Source: a virus. Taken from it: 64,000 nt of DNA. Both the position numbers and the translations under genes were made by a program. The notes beneath the pieces were generated by a model. It saw only the letters and a program-made list of their open reading frames with translations. It had not been told where the DNA came from and did no database searches. Positions 46,423-53,691 of this stretch are shown here, one piece after another; positions within the stretch are counted from its first letter, which is position 1; every line of letters starts with the position of its first letter. The stretch covers positions 16,191-80,190 of the IMG/VR virus record IMGVR_UViG_3300042375_000763, one strand, 5' to 3'.

Positions 46423-46926
46423 TTATTTTAGTATTTTAATATCACTTTTTGATATTCGGGTACCTTTAGAGACTAACACTTCTTTTTCTTTCGATGCACT
46501 GTCTAAGTTTGTTTCATCATACCCAAGCATCATCATTTGTTGTATTCCCATGAAAAGAACAAATGAATCTATATCTATAATTTGGCTTGATTGTGCTATG
46601 ACTTTACCTATCAAGATCTTTTTCTTTTCTATATTTGTTCTTCCAAGAGAAAAACTTTCATCTGTAACAAATTTAGTTGCTATCTTTTCATCTTTAGACC
46701 AAGATGTGTGCTTATCTAGTAACATAGAACCAGATTTTTCTATCTTTTCTAGTGCTACATCGTCAATATACATACCTCTGTATAGTTTTTGTCTGTATGA
46801 TCTAAATGGGGCTGGAATCTTATTTCTGTTTATAAAGAGAAAATTTGCATTCGATTGATCATTTTTAAATAACCAATCATCTAAATTCTTTCTAAAATTT
46901 TCCGTTCCAATTACGTAATCAACCAT
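46423..46926 (-). CDS. Probable ADP-ribosyltransferase (R-S-E type)
   Basis: 167 aa. Elements of the ART fold in order: KLYRGMYIDD (Arg motif, ~45), HTSWSKDEKIATKF (S-T-S-like, ~72) and KEKEVLVSKGTRIS (ExE-like, ~147) followed by a strand. T4-like ModA/Alt proteins have this pattern. It would transfer ADP-ribose from NAD to host protein. Motif reading only; no structure available. Near a macrodomain at 47340-47780. Confidence 0.6.
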   Translation of the reverse strand: MVDYVIGTENFRKNLDDWLFKNDQSNANFLFINRNKIPAPFRSYRQKLYRGMYIDDVALEKIEKSGSMLLDKHTSWSKDEKIATKFVTDESFSLGRTNIEKKKILIGKVIAQSSQIIDIDSFVLFMGIQQMMMLGYDETNLDSASKEKEVLVSKGTRISKSDIKILK

Positions 46927-47065
46927 TCATTTTCAACCAATTTAAAGTTCTTTTTGCCCATGCACTGGTTTTATAACCTTGGCCCCATGCACGTGTACAA
47001 TCAGGCCACGTGATATACCAAAGACCATTTGTATCTTGTTCAATGTAGCACACACTATACATCAT
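46919..47065 (-). CDS. 48-aa small protein
   Basis: MMYSVCYIEQDTNGLWYITW... Overlaps the ART-like gene start by 8 nt and lies in the same operon. Function unknown. Confidence 0.52.
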   Translation of the reverse strand: MMYSVCYIEQDTNGLWYITWPDCTRAWGQGYKTSAWAKRTLNWLKMNG

Positions 47066-47336
47066 TTTTCATTAACCTCGTGTAGGGGTGATCTTTGTAA
47101 CTTTCAGTCAATTTATGTCTTGCAAGATCACGTTTCCATTCATCTAGTTCTACCCATTCCAAAATTCTATTCATTGTAAAATAAACAATCTCTTTTGCCA
47201 TATATTGAAATGTACGATTCTTAAGTATTACATAAGCTTCATTTTTTCTATATGCAATTACATCTGCTTCTGCCTGACCATCAAAAGGTGCATTATCATA
47301 AATTTCTTTTGAGCCGTAAATAAGAACTTTGACCAT
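47055..47336 (-). CDS. Small protein in the ART-macrodomain operon
   Basis: 93 aa; VKVLIYGSKEIYDNAPFDGQ and YFTMNRILEWVELDEWKR. The start resembles a Rossmann strand-loop but nothing more is clear. Confidence 0.6.
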   Translation of the reverse strand: MVKVLIYGSKEIYDNAPFDGQAEADVIAYRKNEAYVILKNRTFQYMAKEIVYFTMNRILEWVELDEWKRDLARHKLTESYKDHPYTRLMKNDV

Positions 47337-47339
47337 TTT

Positions 47340-47780
47340 TTACTCTAGTACATAGACAAAAGGTTTGGTATCAATAAGAGTATTCTCAATGATAGCGGAA
47401 ATAACATTCCAATCTCCGTTGGCAAGACCTGCACCGATTTTTGGCATTGCAATCTCTTTAATACCCCATTGATTAATTTTACGGAATACTTCTGCAATTG
47501 CCCAATATGAAACATAAACACGTGATGGATCACGTCCATAATCTTTCTGGGTAATTGCATTGTGAATTACATTTCCATCTTCCTGAACAGATACGACGAT
47601 TGCACCAAGTTCAAGACCATAACTATTATACGAGTCATTGTAGTCTTGAAATGCAGATGGATATTTATCTCGAAGTACATAAGCAACACCAGACCTCATC
47701 ACACCATGACTATTACAACCATGAATAATATGCTTGATATTTGTTTCAAGCAGGTCACCTTTTATATATTCAATCTGCAT
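47340..47780 (-). CDS. Macrodomain protein
   Basis: 146 aa. IEYIKGDLLETNIKHIIHGC then NSHGVMRSGVAYVLRDKYP, and IAMPKIGAGLANGDW: the ADP-ribose-binding loops of the macrodomain fold, closest in look to the ALC1/TARG1-like group. Such proteins remove or bind ADP-ribose or ADP-ribose 1''-phosphate. With the ART-like gene 0.4 kb away it could be a writer-eraser pair, or it could counter host DarT-type modification. Confidence 0.88.
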   Translation of the reverse strand: MQIEYIKGDLLETNIKHIIHGCNSHGVMRSGVAYVLRDKYPSAFQDYNDSYNSYGLELGAIVVSVQEDGNVIHNAITQKDYGRDPSRVYVSYWAIAEVFRKINQWGIKEIAMPKIGAGLANGDWNVISAIIENTLIDTKPFVYVLE

Positions 47781-48791
47781 TTATCTCGCTTTCAATAATA
47801 TATCTGAGAATTGCTTATAACAATTCTCCCACGTCCATTTCTTAGAACTAATATAAACCGATTCTCTATTTAAGTCAAGGCATTTTTGTACCGCTTCAGA
47901 TAAATCATCTGATAAGTAACCATTCACACCCTCTTCTATGATATCTTTAGGGCCTGTAACTGGATATGCAGCAACAGGAGTACCGCAGGCAAGTGCTTCA
48001 ATATTTACAACTCCGAATGTGTCAGTTTTTGAAGGAAACACAAACACGGTCGCTTTTCGATAATAGTCACCAAGTTCTTTCCCGGTCTTTTTACCAGCAC
48101 AAAGAACATCTGGATACTTCTTTTTCAGTGTTTGTAGATAAGGACCATCACCTACTAGTATTTTCTGAGCATTTGGTATTTTTATAGAACAAAAATCATC
48201 AAGACCTTTTTCTGGACTTACTCGACTGACACACAGCAATGTAATATTTCTATTTTTATCTTGTTCTTCTGGATAAAAAATTGATCGGTCAACACCACGA
48301 GTCCATGACTGAATATCTTGAGTAAAACCTTTATCTTTTAGCTCTTGAACCATACTATCTGTAGTTGTCAAAATAGTTGTTGTCCCATTATATACATGCT
48401 TCATCCATTTCCAACCAAGTTCTACTGAAATGAAGTTCCATTTTGCATTAATAAATTCTGGAAATTTTGTATGACACGATGTGGAGAATGGTATTTTTAA
48501 TCTACGGCAAGTTCGTGAAAATGCAATACCAAGAGTACCTTCTGGTGTTGCAATATGTATGTGATCCCACTTTTGTTTCTTTAATAATTTTCTGATTTGA
48601 AACGGATTTGGAATTCCAATTTCAATCTCTGGATAAAACCAAAGTGAAAATCTAATCTTGCATCTTTTTGGGTGATATACATAAACAATATCTCCATGCT
48701 CCCGAGCTTGTTTAACTAGATTAGAAAGTGTAGTCACAACACCATTTACTTGTGGATGCCAAGCATCAGTAATCAGAAGTATCTTCGACAT
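47781..48791 (-). CDS. agt: GT4 glycosyltransferase (Agt-like)
   Basis: 336 aa. N-terminal ITDAWHPQVNGVVTTLSNLV, then HIHIATPEGTLGIAFSRTCR; C-terminal donor site VSRVSPEKGLDDF, VGDGPYLQTLKKK, ATVFVFPSKTDTFGVVNIEALACG and PVAAYPVTG with the EX7E pattern. This is the SqdX/MgtA group. It overlaps the PlcP-like gene by 26 nt. In marine alphaproteobacteria plcP and agt adjoin and swap phospholipid for glycolipid when phosphate is short. Confidence 0.82.
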   Translation of the reverse strand: MSKILLITDAWHPQVNGVVTTLSNLVKQAREHGDIVYVYHPKRCKIRFSLWFYPEIEIGIPNPFQIRKLLKKQKWDHIHIATPEGTLGIAFSRTCRRLKIPFSTSCHTKFPEFINAKWNFISVELGWKWMKHVYNGTTTILTTTDSMVQELKDKGFTQDIQSWTRGVDRSIFYPEEQDKNRNITLLCVSRVSPEKGLDDFCSIKIPNAQKILVGDGPYLQTLKKKYPDVLCAGKKTGKELGDYYRKATVFVFPSKTDTFGVVNIEALACGTPVAAYPVTGPKDIIEEGVNGYLSDDLSEAVQKCLDLNRESVYISSKKWTWENCYKQFSDILLKAR

Positions 48792-49530
48792 TTTTATTAT
48801 ACCTATATTCTATTATTTCAAACCTGCCATCCATGTGTTCTACCAAGGCAGTTCCGGATTCAACCCAATCACCGCAATTCATATATTGAATTTCATCAAT
48901 AGTTTTAATCTTTGCTACGTGAATATGCCCACATATAACACCATCATAACCTTCTTCTTTGCAATACTGAGATACACGATTTTCAAAATTGTTAATAAAA
49001 TTTAATGCTTCTTTGGTGTTTTGTTTTAGCCATTTACTTAAGCTCCAATATTCTAGGTTCAATAAATTTCGTATTTTATTGAAATGTATGTTAAACCAGA
49101 TCATAAAGTTATATGCAACATCTCCAATATGCATTAACCATTTGTGATTTACCATTAATGTATCAAAGAAGTCTCCGTGTATTACAAGATATCTTTTGCC
49201 ATTAATCCCAGTATAATCTATTCTATCTAGAAGCTTGATATTACCTACTTCAATATCAAATTGTAAAAACTTTCGAAGAGCTTCATCGTGGTTTCCTAGA
49301 ATATAATAGACATTTGTTCCACGTTTTGCAGCAGTTAAAATTCGTCTTATCACATTAGCATGACTTTGAGGAAAATACCATCGTTTTTGAAGTTGCCAAC
49401 CATCTATAACATCACCAACAAGATATAAATTTTTACATGTATTAGTTTTCAAAAAAGAGCAGAGAGCATCTGCTTGACACCCTCTGCTCCCTAAATGTAT
49501 ATCAGATATAAAAATACTCTTATAATGCAT
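48766..49530 (-). CDS. plcP: PlcP-like metallophosphoesterase
   Basis: 254 aa. IFISDIHLGSRGCQADALCS (DxH), LVGDVIDGWQLQKRWYF (GDxxDxW), LGNHDEALRK (GNHD), VIHGDFFD (HGD) and CGHIHVAKIK (GHxH) are two-metal phosphoesterase motifs of the LpxH/PlcP family. PlcP removes phospholipid head groups in phosphate-starved marine bacteria. Overlap with a GT4 gene of the Agt type favours PlcP over LpxH. Confidence 0.8.
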   Translation of the reverse strand: MHYKSIFISDIHLGSRGCQADALCSFLKTNTCKNLYLVGDVIDGWQLQKRWYFPQSHANVIRRILTAAKRGTNVYYILGNHDEALRKFLQFDIEVGNIKLLDRIDYTGINGKRYLVIHGDFFDTLMVNHKWLMHIGDVAYNFMIWFNIHFNKIRNLLNLEYWSLSKWLKQNTKEALNFINNFENRVSQYCKEEGYDGVICGHIHVAKIKTIDEIQYMNCGDWVESGTALVEHMDGRFEIIEYRYNKNVEDTSDY

Positions 49531-49551
49531 GATAGAACCTTTGTAATGTAC

Positions 49552-49995
49552 TCACGGACTATTTATCGAGACCGTTTCTACAAAGACTCCATCTTTTATT
49601 TTCAGTGTTTTCCGAGTAAACGAATCTCGATCAATAAATGCTACTCTGAAATAGTCCCGACCACCGTCAATAGAAACACCATTACCGACACCACGAAAAT
49701 CGTGTCTGTGTTGACTATAATGAAGTTCATCATTTACTTCGACCATGTCAAAGTTAAGATCTTCAATTCGGTCTGCATTGGTAATCATAAGTCTACCCTG
49801 CGAATCATTATACAATCCAAAATACCGATTGCCGAACTCTGGGTGTGGTGTCTCACGGAAAAAGATATCTGCGGCCGAAGCACCATAGTTTGAAGTAGAA
49901 GATGTACAAACATACTTGACTTCAACACCATCCTTTTCGGAATATAGTTGAGCAGCTTTTTGTACATCAAGATATGGGTTGTGTTTAATGTTCAT
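49552..49995 (-). CDS. Protein of unknown function
   Basis: 147 aa; PYLDVQKAAQLYSEKDGVEV and a later beta-rich half (HRHDFRGVGNGVSIDGGRDY). No family recognised. Confidence 0.65.
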   Translation of the reverse strand: MNIKHNPYLDVQKAAQLYSEKDGVEVKYVCTSSTSNYGASAADIFFRETPHPEFGNRYFGLYNDSQGRLMITNADRIEDLNFDMVEVNDELHYSQHRHDFRGVGNGVSIDGGRDYFRVAFIDRDSFTRKTLKIKDGVFVETVSINSP

Positions 49996-50229
49996 TTAAT
50001 TCACCTGAGGGATTACAAGACCACGAATAGTTGCTTCTCTGAGCAAAACACAAAGAACAATAGCAACATTTGCGGCAAAATGATTGATTTCATGATTCTT
50101 CATAAAATCGCGAAGCATATCATCGTCACCTTCAAAGCGACGGTCAAGTGGAAGTCCTTGTCTGTCAAATGCGGTAACAAGAGCAATAATGTCTTGATCT
50201 GCAAGTTCTTTGGTATTGATAGGTCTCAT
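49996..50229 (-). CDS. Small helical protein
   Basis: 77 aa; IALVTAFDRQGLPLDRRFEG and NVAIVLCVLLREATIRGLVI. Abuts the next gene. Function unknown. Confidence 0.6.
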   Translation of the reverse strand: MRPINTKELADQDIIALVTAFDRQGLPLDRRFEGDDDMLRDFMKNHEINHFAANVAIVLCVLLREATIRGLVIPQVN

Positions 50230-50259
50230 TTGTGGGATCCTTTTCTACTTTATAGAATC

Positions 50260-50288
50260 AGTATATACTATAAGAAGGAAAATGTCAA
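50260..50288 (-). promoter_or_regulatory. Early-type promoter
   Basis: TTGACA (50283-50288), 17 bp, TATACT, GATTCTATAAAG. Confidence 0.8.
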
Positions 50289-50455
50289 CCCATTTCGTAC
50301 CAATAACCAACCATGTTCCAAGTTGAAGCAGTATTTGCTGTCATTTGAACATGTGCTTTGTCTTCAGTTTGCTCTATAATATAGGGGTTTATTCCTTCTT
50401 CATGGCAAAGTGCTTTATAAGAGTCGAGATTTTTGAGAAGTATCCAACATATCAT
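50285..50455 (-). CDS. 56-aa small protein
   Basis: MICWILLKNLDSYKALCHEE..., ending MVGYWYEMG. Overlaps the upstream gene by 1 nt. Function unknown. Confidence 0.52.
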   Translation of the reverse strand: MICWILLKNLDSYKALCHEEGINPYIIEQTEDKAHVQMTANTASTWNMVGYWYEMG

Positions 50456-50793
50456 TAGTTTACCAATGTCCTTTTTGTTTTTCCAGTATGTGGTGGATTG
50501 TGTTTCCGGTTTGAATCGCCAAAGTCTACAACTTCATAGTTACCATTTTTGATGGATTCGTTCATTTTTAAAAGTTCATTGACAATATCAATGATCGGTG
50601 TGTCTATAAATGACTCGCCAGGAGAGAATTGAAAATTGGTTAAACCCGAACCTTCGTGCTTCATCTTTTCCATGTAAACATATCGAACAAGCTCATACTT
50701 AGCATTACGTGCACGCAAGTATTTGTTTTCGTCCTCGGTGAGTTGTTCACCACTAAATGCTTTCATAATCAATTCAAATGCTTTATCTATCAT
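50455..50793 (-). CDS. Protein of unknown function
   Basis: 112 aa from ATG 50793 (AAAGG site); a longer frame would include tRNA-Cys. Helical start MIDKAFELIMKAFSGEQLTE, then polar. Directly downstream of tRNA-Cys. Confidence 0.62.
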   Translation of the reverse strand: MIDKAFELIMKAFSGEQLTEDENKYLRARNAKYELVRYVYMEKMKHEGSGLTNFQFSPGESFIDTPIIDIVNELLKMNESIKNGNYEVVDFGDSNRKHNPPHTGKTKRTLVN

Positions 50794-50810
50794 GATATAC
50801 CTTTTAATTT

Positions 50811-50892
50811 TGGAGGCGCCTCTCGGAGTCGAACCGAGTACTTTCGTGCTTCGGATTTGCAATCCGACCCATTACCGTCCTGGCCAGGCGCC
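50811..50892 (-). tRNA. tRNA-Cys(GCA) with extended variable arm
   Basis: Acceptor GGCGCCT/AGGCGCC, anticodon TCGGA-TTGCAAA-TCCGA, T73-CCA as in tRNA-Cys. Variable region of 12 nt with a GAAA core. Confidence 0.88.
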
Positions 50893-50911
50893 ATTATTTA
50901 CTATTTATTAA

Positions 50912-51088
50912 TCATTGAAATCTAAACGTAGTGTATAGATCTTTCTTTTCCTTTGATAACCACCAGTAGTCGCAAGAACACAGTTCTCTGGTATTTCCGC
51001 CGTCTTCTCTTACAAGAACATATGAACATCCAGCTGGCATGTATTCTATTGGTTGCCATTCCCATGAAGAAAAATATTTAATATCCAA
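50912..51088 (-). CDS. 58-aa small protein (TTG start)
   Basis: Reads (M)DIKYFSSWEWQPIEYMPAG..., with REDGGNTRELCSCDYWWL. Start is uncertain; AAAGGCG lies upstream. Between two tRNAs. Confidence 0.45.
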   Translation of the reverse strand: MDIKYFSSWEWQPIEYMPAGCSYVLVREDGGNTRELCSCDYWWLSKEKKDLYTTFRFQ

Positions 51089-51104
51089 TTTTCGCCTTTA
51101 TAGT

Positions 51105-51176
51105 TGGTAGCGTCTGTCGGAGTTGAACCGACCCTAGATCCTTATGAGAGACCCGTCTAAACCACTTAGAGACGCC
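51105..51176 (-). tRNA. tRNA (CAT), Met or lysidine-type Ile
   Basis: Acceptor GGCGTCT/AGACGCT, anticodon GGTCT-CTCATAA-GGATC, short D-arm, A73-CCA. Candidate TilS substrate. Confidence 0.85.
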
Positions 51177-51183
51177 ATGATCA

Positions 51184-51285
51184 TTAACTTAATGCTGCAC
51201 TAGGGTTCTTATTGAGAACATTCCAGCGCAAGGTTTTATCGTTTTCGGGAGCAACCCCTATACGCCTAGTGCATCATAAAGTTAA
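51184..51285. repeat. Long inverted repeat between tRNAs
   Basis: TTAACTTAATG and TTAAGTTAA-type arms extended by TGCACTAGG/CCTAGTGCA. No tRNA core inside. Confidence 0.5.
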
Positions 51286-51373
51286 TGGAGATCCAGAAGG
51301 GAATTGAACCCTTATAACCTTTCGGTAGTGACTTAAAAGGACACCGCTCTTGACCAATGAGAGCACCTGGACC
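51286..51373 (-). tRNA. tRNA-Lys(TTT) with extended variable arm
   Basis: Acceptor GGTCCAG/CTGGATC, D-stem GCTCT/AGAGC, anticodon loop CTTTTAA, variable arm ACC-GAAA-GGT. One mismatch in the anticodon stem. Confidence 0.82.
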
Positions 51374-51381
51374 GTATAGTT

Positions 51382-51467
51382 TGGTGAACCGCCTGGGAAT
51401 TGAACCCAGATAGCTTTCGCGACAGGTTAAGAGCCTGTTCCTATTGACCAATGATAGGACGCGGTCC
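51382..51467 (-). tRNA. tRNA-Lys(CTT) with extended variable arm
   Basis: Acceptor GGACCGC/GCGGTTC, anticodon ACAGG-CTCTTAA-CCTGT, variable arm GC-GAAA-GC. Confidence 0.87.
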
Positions 51468-51475
51468 GTAAATTT

Positions 51476-51552
51476 TGGTAGCGCATACGGGTTTCGAACC
51501 CGTTTCTCCGCCTTGAAAGGGCGGCGACCTTCGCCAAGAAGTCCAATGCGCC
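51476..51552 (-). tRNA. tRNA-Glu(TTC)
   Basis: Acceptor GGCGCAT/ATGCGCT, anticodon CCGCC-CTTTCAA-GGCGG, CCA. Confidence 0.92.
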
Positions 51553-51553
51553 A

Positions 51554-51659
51554 TTATTCAGAAGATACACTGTTCCTTACCCCTATGAAGTTATCGTCGG
51601 ACAACAGATACGCATACCTACTTTTCTATGATGGATTAACCAGTGTATCATCAGAATAA
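51554..51659. repeat. Long inverted repeat between tRNAs
   Basis: TTATTCAGAAGATACACTG pairs with CAGTGTATCATCAGAATAA. No tRNA core inside. Confidence 0.55.
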
Positions 51660-51735
51660 TGGTGCAGCCCCGCGGGATCGAACCGCATCCTCTAGTTTTT
51701 CAGACTAGCGTACACACCAGTTATACCAGGGCTAC
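51660..51735 (-). tRNA. tRNA-Phe(GAA)
   Basis: Acceptor GTAGCCC/GGGCTGC, anticodon CTAGT-CTGAAAA-ACTAG, CCA; contiguous, unlike the permuted copy. Confidence 0.9.
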
Positions 51736-51739
51736 ATTT

Positions 51740-51823
51740 TGGTGGGTCGGGCAGGAATCGAACCTGCCGTGGGTTTCCCCGACGGATTTACAATCCGCTG
51801 CCACACCTTGTGGCATCCGACCC
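51740..51823 (-). tRNA. tRNA-Tyr(GTA)
   Basis: Acceptor GGGTCGG/CCGACCC, anticodon GCGGA-TTGTAAA-TCCGT, long variable arm, CCA. Confidence 0.92.
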
Positions 51824-51828
51824 ATATT

Positions 51829-51902
51829 TGGTGTTCCTACGAGGTAACGATCCTCGGTCTCTCGCTTATCAGGCGAATGCTCTACCATTGAGCTATAGGA
51901 AC
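51829..51902 (-). tRNA. tRNA-Ile(GAT)
   Basis: Acceptor GTTCCTA/TAGGAAC, anticodon TCGC-CTGATAA-GCGA, CCA; boxA abuts its 5' end. Confidence 0.93.
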
Positions 51903-51919
51903 CTAAATTGTCAAAGAGC
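51903..51919 (-). promoter_or_regulatory. boxA-like antitermination site
   Basis: GCTCTTTGACAATTTAG directly before tRNA-Ile. Confidence 0.68.
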
Positions 51920-51921
51920 AA

Positions 51922-51955
51922 TAAAAAACCCTCCGAGGATTTTTCCAGGAGGGTT
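51922..51955 (-). terminator. Leader terminator (attenuator) before the tRNA operon
   Basis: AACCCTCC/GGAGGGTT stem followed by TTTTTTATT on the minus strand. An upstream GGGAGGGTT inside the leader ORF can pair with AACCCTCC as an antiterminator. Confidence 0.7.
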
Positions 51956-51985
51956 CTAAAACTATATACTTATTTGCATAAGATA

Positions 51986-52045
51986 TCAGTCTCGGGAACC
52001 CTCCCAAGTCATATATTCCTCAAATTTGCAAATAAAGTAAGTCAT
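51986..52045 (-). CDS. 19-aa leader peptide
   Basis: MTYFICKFEEYMTWEGSRD, ATG 52045 with an AGAGGA site. Its last codons overlap the candidate antiterminator, suggesting translation-controlled attenuation of the tRNA run. Confidence 0.55.
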   Translation of the reverse strand: MTYFICKFEEYMTWEGSRD

Positions 52046-52141
52046 TTTAGTCCTCTGTTTTGTTTTAATCTGGATGAGCTTGGTTTTGTATATCAAACAA
52101 TTTTAGTTGCTGTATTCATCCATTATTTGGTTTATTTATAT

Positions 52142-52170
52142 AATATATACTGATTCTGTGTGTTTGTCAA
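52142..52170 (-). promoter_or_regulatory. Promoter of the 51-52 kb tRNA operon
   Basis: TTGACA (52165-52170), 17 bp, TATATT. Confidence 0.72.
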
Positions 52171-52186
52171 CAATTATTTTTAACTT

Positions 52187-52306
52187 TTATTCATAATTTT
52201 TAGAAAGGCGGCGAATAGCCTTGGCACTCATACGTTTTGCATATTTGTTACCGGGGCGACCCCAGCAACCAGCTGCTTTTCGTCCAATTTTTTTATAGAA
52301 GTTCAT
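52187..52306 (-). CDS. 39-aa very basic protein
   Basis: MNFYKKIGRKAAGCWGRPGN then KYAKRMSAKAIRRLSKNYE. Likely nucleic-acid binding. Confidence 0.55.
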   Translation of the reverse strand: MNFYKKIGRKAAGCWGRPGNKYAKRMSAKAIRRLSKNYE

Positions 52307-52334
52307 CAGTCAGTCTCCGTTTCGGTATATTTAA

Positions 52335-52363
52335 ATATTATACTGATTCTGTGTGTTTGTCAA
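52335..52363 (-). promoter_or_regulatory. Early-type promoter
   Basis: TTGACA (52358-52363) with TATAAT nearby. Confidence 0.65.
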
Positions 52364-52374
52364 CAATTAGTTTG

Positions 52375-52467
52375 TTACCATGGCAGAAAATTTGGAGGGT
52401 TCCGTAAAACTAACCATATACAGATCAATGTTGTGACAATTCCAGTGATAAAACCAAGAATAAACAT
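52375..52467 (-). CDS. 30-aa membrane peptide
   Basis: MFILGFITGIVTTLICIWLV..., single transmembrane helix; 1-nt overlap with the upstream gene. Confidence 0.5.
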   Translation of the reverse strand: MFILGFITGIVTTLICIWLVLRNPPNFLPW

Positions 52468-52679
52468 CAAGCGGCCTCCACCCAATCACGTTGGGATTGA
52501 ATAATCATTTCCATCTCAGACCGTTCAGCAACCTCTTCATAATTCTCGGCAATATCAATCATTGCTTCAAGAATCTGTTGACGGTTATAACCAAACGTAT
52601 CTGCACGCCGAGCCAAATTTCGCATATTTTTTGCAAACTCATAGGCGGCTTGAATATCCATAGCATGATTCCTTTTCAT
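52467..52679 (-). CDS. Small helical protein
   Basis: 70 aa; IQAAYEFAKNMRNLARRADT and QQILEAMIDIAENYEEVAER. Function unknown. Confidence 0.6.
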   Translation of the reverse strand: MKRNHAMDIQAAYEFAKNMRNLARRADTFGYNRQQILEAMIDIAENYEEVAERSEMEMIIQSQRDWVEAA

Positions 52680-52690
52680 TTCACATAGAC

Positions 52691-52719
52691 ATATTAATAT
52701 AATCAGAATCGTTTGTCAA
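52691..52719 (-). promoter_or_regulatory. Early-type promoter
   Basis: TTGACA (52714-52719) with a TAATAT -10. Confidence 0.6.
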
Positions 52720-52724
52720 CTAAT

Positions 52725-53027
52725 TTAATAGTGATTATGATAAGTAATTGTAGAAACAGAGTAAACATGCCCATCAGGTGTATGAGCAATTTTAACTGTC
52801 GCTGTATTCCGCCCTTCATTCAGTTTTTTTACATACTCCGAACTGCCATACTCATTAAATACTACTCGTTTATATCCTCGGGCCAAAATCATCGTGTGAA
52901 TTTTGTCATAATGCTTATTCTTATCACCACGAAATAGAGTCCTAGAAACAGAAGCACTCCCACCATTTTCATAATAGTGAAGACCGAGAGTCGTAAGTTC
53001 TGTATGTAACGGAACAAGTTTCAGCAT
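52725..53027 (-). CDS. Small protein of unknown function
   Basis: 100 aa, beta-rich, basic (NKHYDKIHTMILARGYKRVV). No family recognised. Confidence 0.62.
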   Translation of the reverse strand: MLKLVPLHTELTTLGLHYYENGGSASVSRTLFRGDKNKHYDKIHTMILARGYKRVVFNEYGSSEYVKKLNEGRNTATVKIAHTPDGHVYSVSTITYHNHY

Positions 53028-53029
53028 GA

Positions 53030-53305
53030 TTAGACCTTTTCACCAAGTTTGTTTATATAGGCCTGCATAAACTGACTCCATTCAACTAAAGGTTCAATTT
53101 CACGGAACATTCGATCCATGGCCCAGTAAGGCCATTCTTGTTCGATTGTAATCTCTACAGCTTTACTGATGCAAGCCTTTGCAAGGTTCCATTCTTGTTG
53201 AGAACCTGCATGATGATAACTTGCATCATTCAGACACTTTTTGAATTCTTGAAAACCTTCGAGAGGGCATTCAGTTTTTGAGTTCCACGGAGAAACTGCT
53301 TTCAT
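53030..53305 (-). CDS. Small protein of unknown function
   Basis: 91 aa; Trp-rich helices (QQEWNLAKACISKAVEITIE; EWPYWAMDRMFREIEPLVEW). Confidence 0.62.
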   Translation of the reverse strand: MKAVSPWNSKTECPLEGFQEFKKCLNDASYHHAGSQQEWNLAKACISKAVEITIEQEWPYWAMDRMFREIEPLVEWSQFMQAYINKLGEKV

Positions 53306-53330
53306 TTGGTTTCCTTTACCTTATAGAATC

Positions 53331-53359
53331 AGTATATACTATAAGGGAGGAAATGTCAA
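53331..53359 (-). promoter_or_regulatory. Early-type promoter
   Basis: TTGACA (53354-53359), 17 bp, TATACT, GATTCTATAAGG. Confidence 0.82.
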
Positions 53360-53375
53360 CAGTTATTTTCAATAA

Positions 53376-53684
53376 TCATATGCCAAAACTTTCACCACAG
53401 CCACATTTTGCTTTTGCGTTAGGATTCAATACTGTCAGATAGTTGCCACTTAGTTTACGAATGTAATCCACAGTACAACCAAATACAAACATCTCAGCCA
53501 TAGTATCCAAGACAAGAATGTCTTGCACTAATGTACCTTTGTCGGTCTCATCAGTAAAGTTCCATTCATATTTGAACCCACTGCATCCACCACCTTTGAC
53601 GTTAAGATAAACATATCGTGTGCCGTTATCCTCAGTCATCTTAGTAAGATATTCTTTTGCTGTCGATGTAATATTTAAAAGCAT
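53376..53684 (-). CDS. A-type Fe-S carrier (IscA/ErpA-like)
   Basis: 102 aa from ATG 53684. VYLNVKGGGCSGFKYEWNF has the first cluster Cys, and KAKCGCGESFGI the C-terminal CxC pair. HesB/IscA proteins hand Fe-S clusters to ferredoxins and other targets. In this phage it could sustain ferredoxin for the heme oxygenase and bilin reductase. Marine T4-like phages often carry one. Confidence 0.9.
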   Translation of the reverse strand: MLLNITSTAKEYLTKMTEDNGTRYVYLNVKGGGCSGFKYEWNFTDETDKGTLVQDILVLDTMAEMFVFGCTVDYIRKLSGNYLTVLNPNAKAKCGCGESFGI

Positions 53685-53691
53685 TTGTTTT

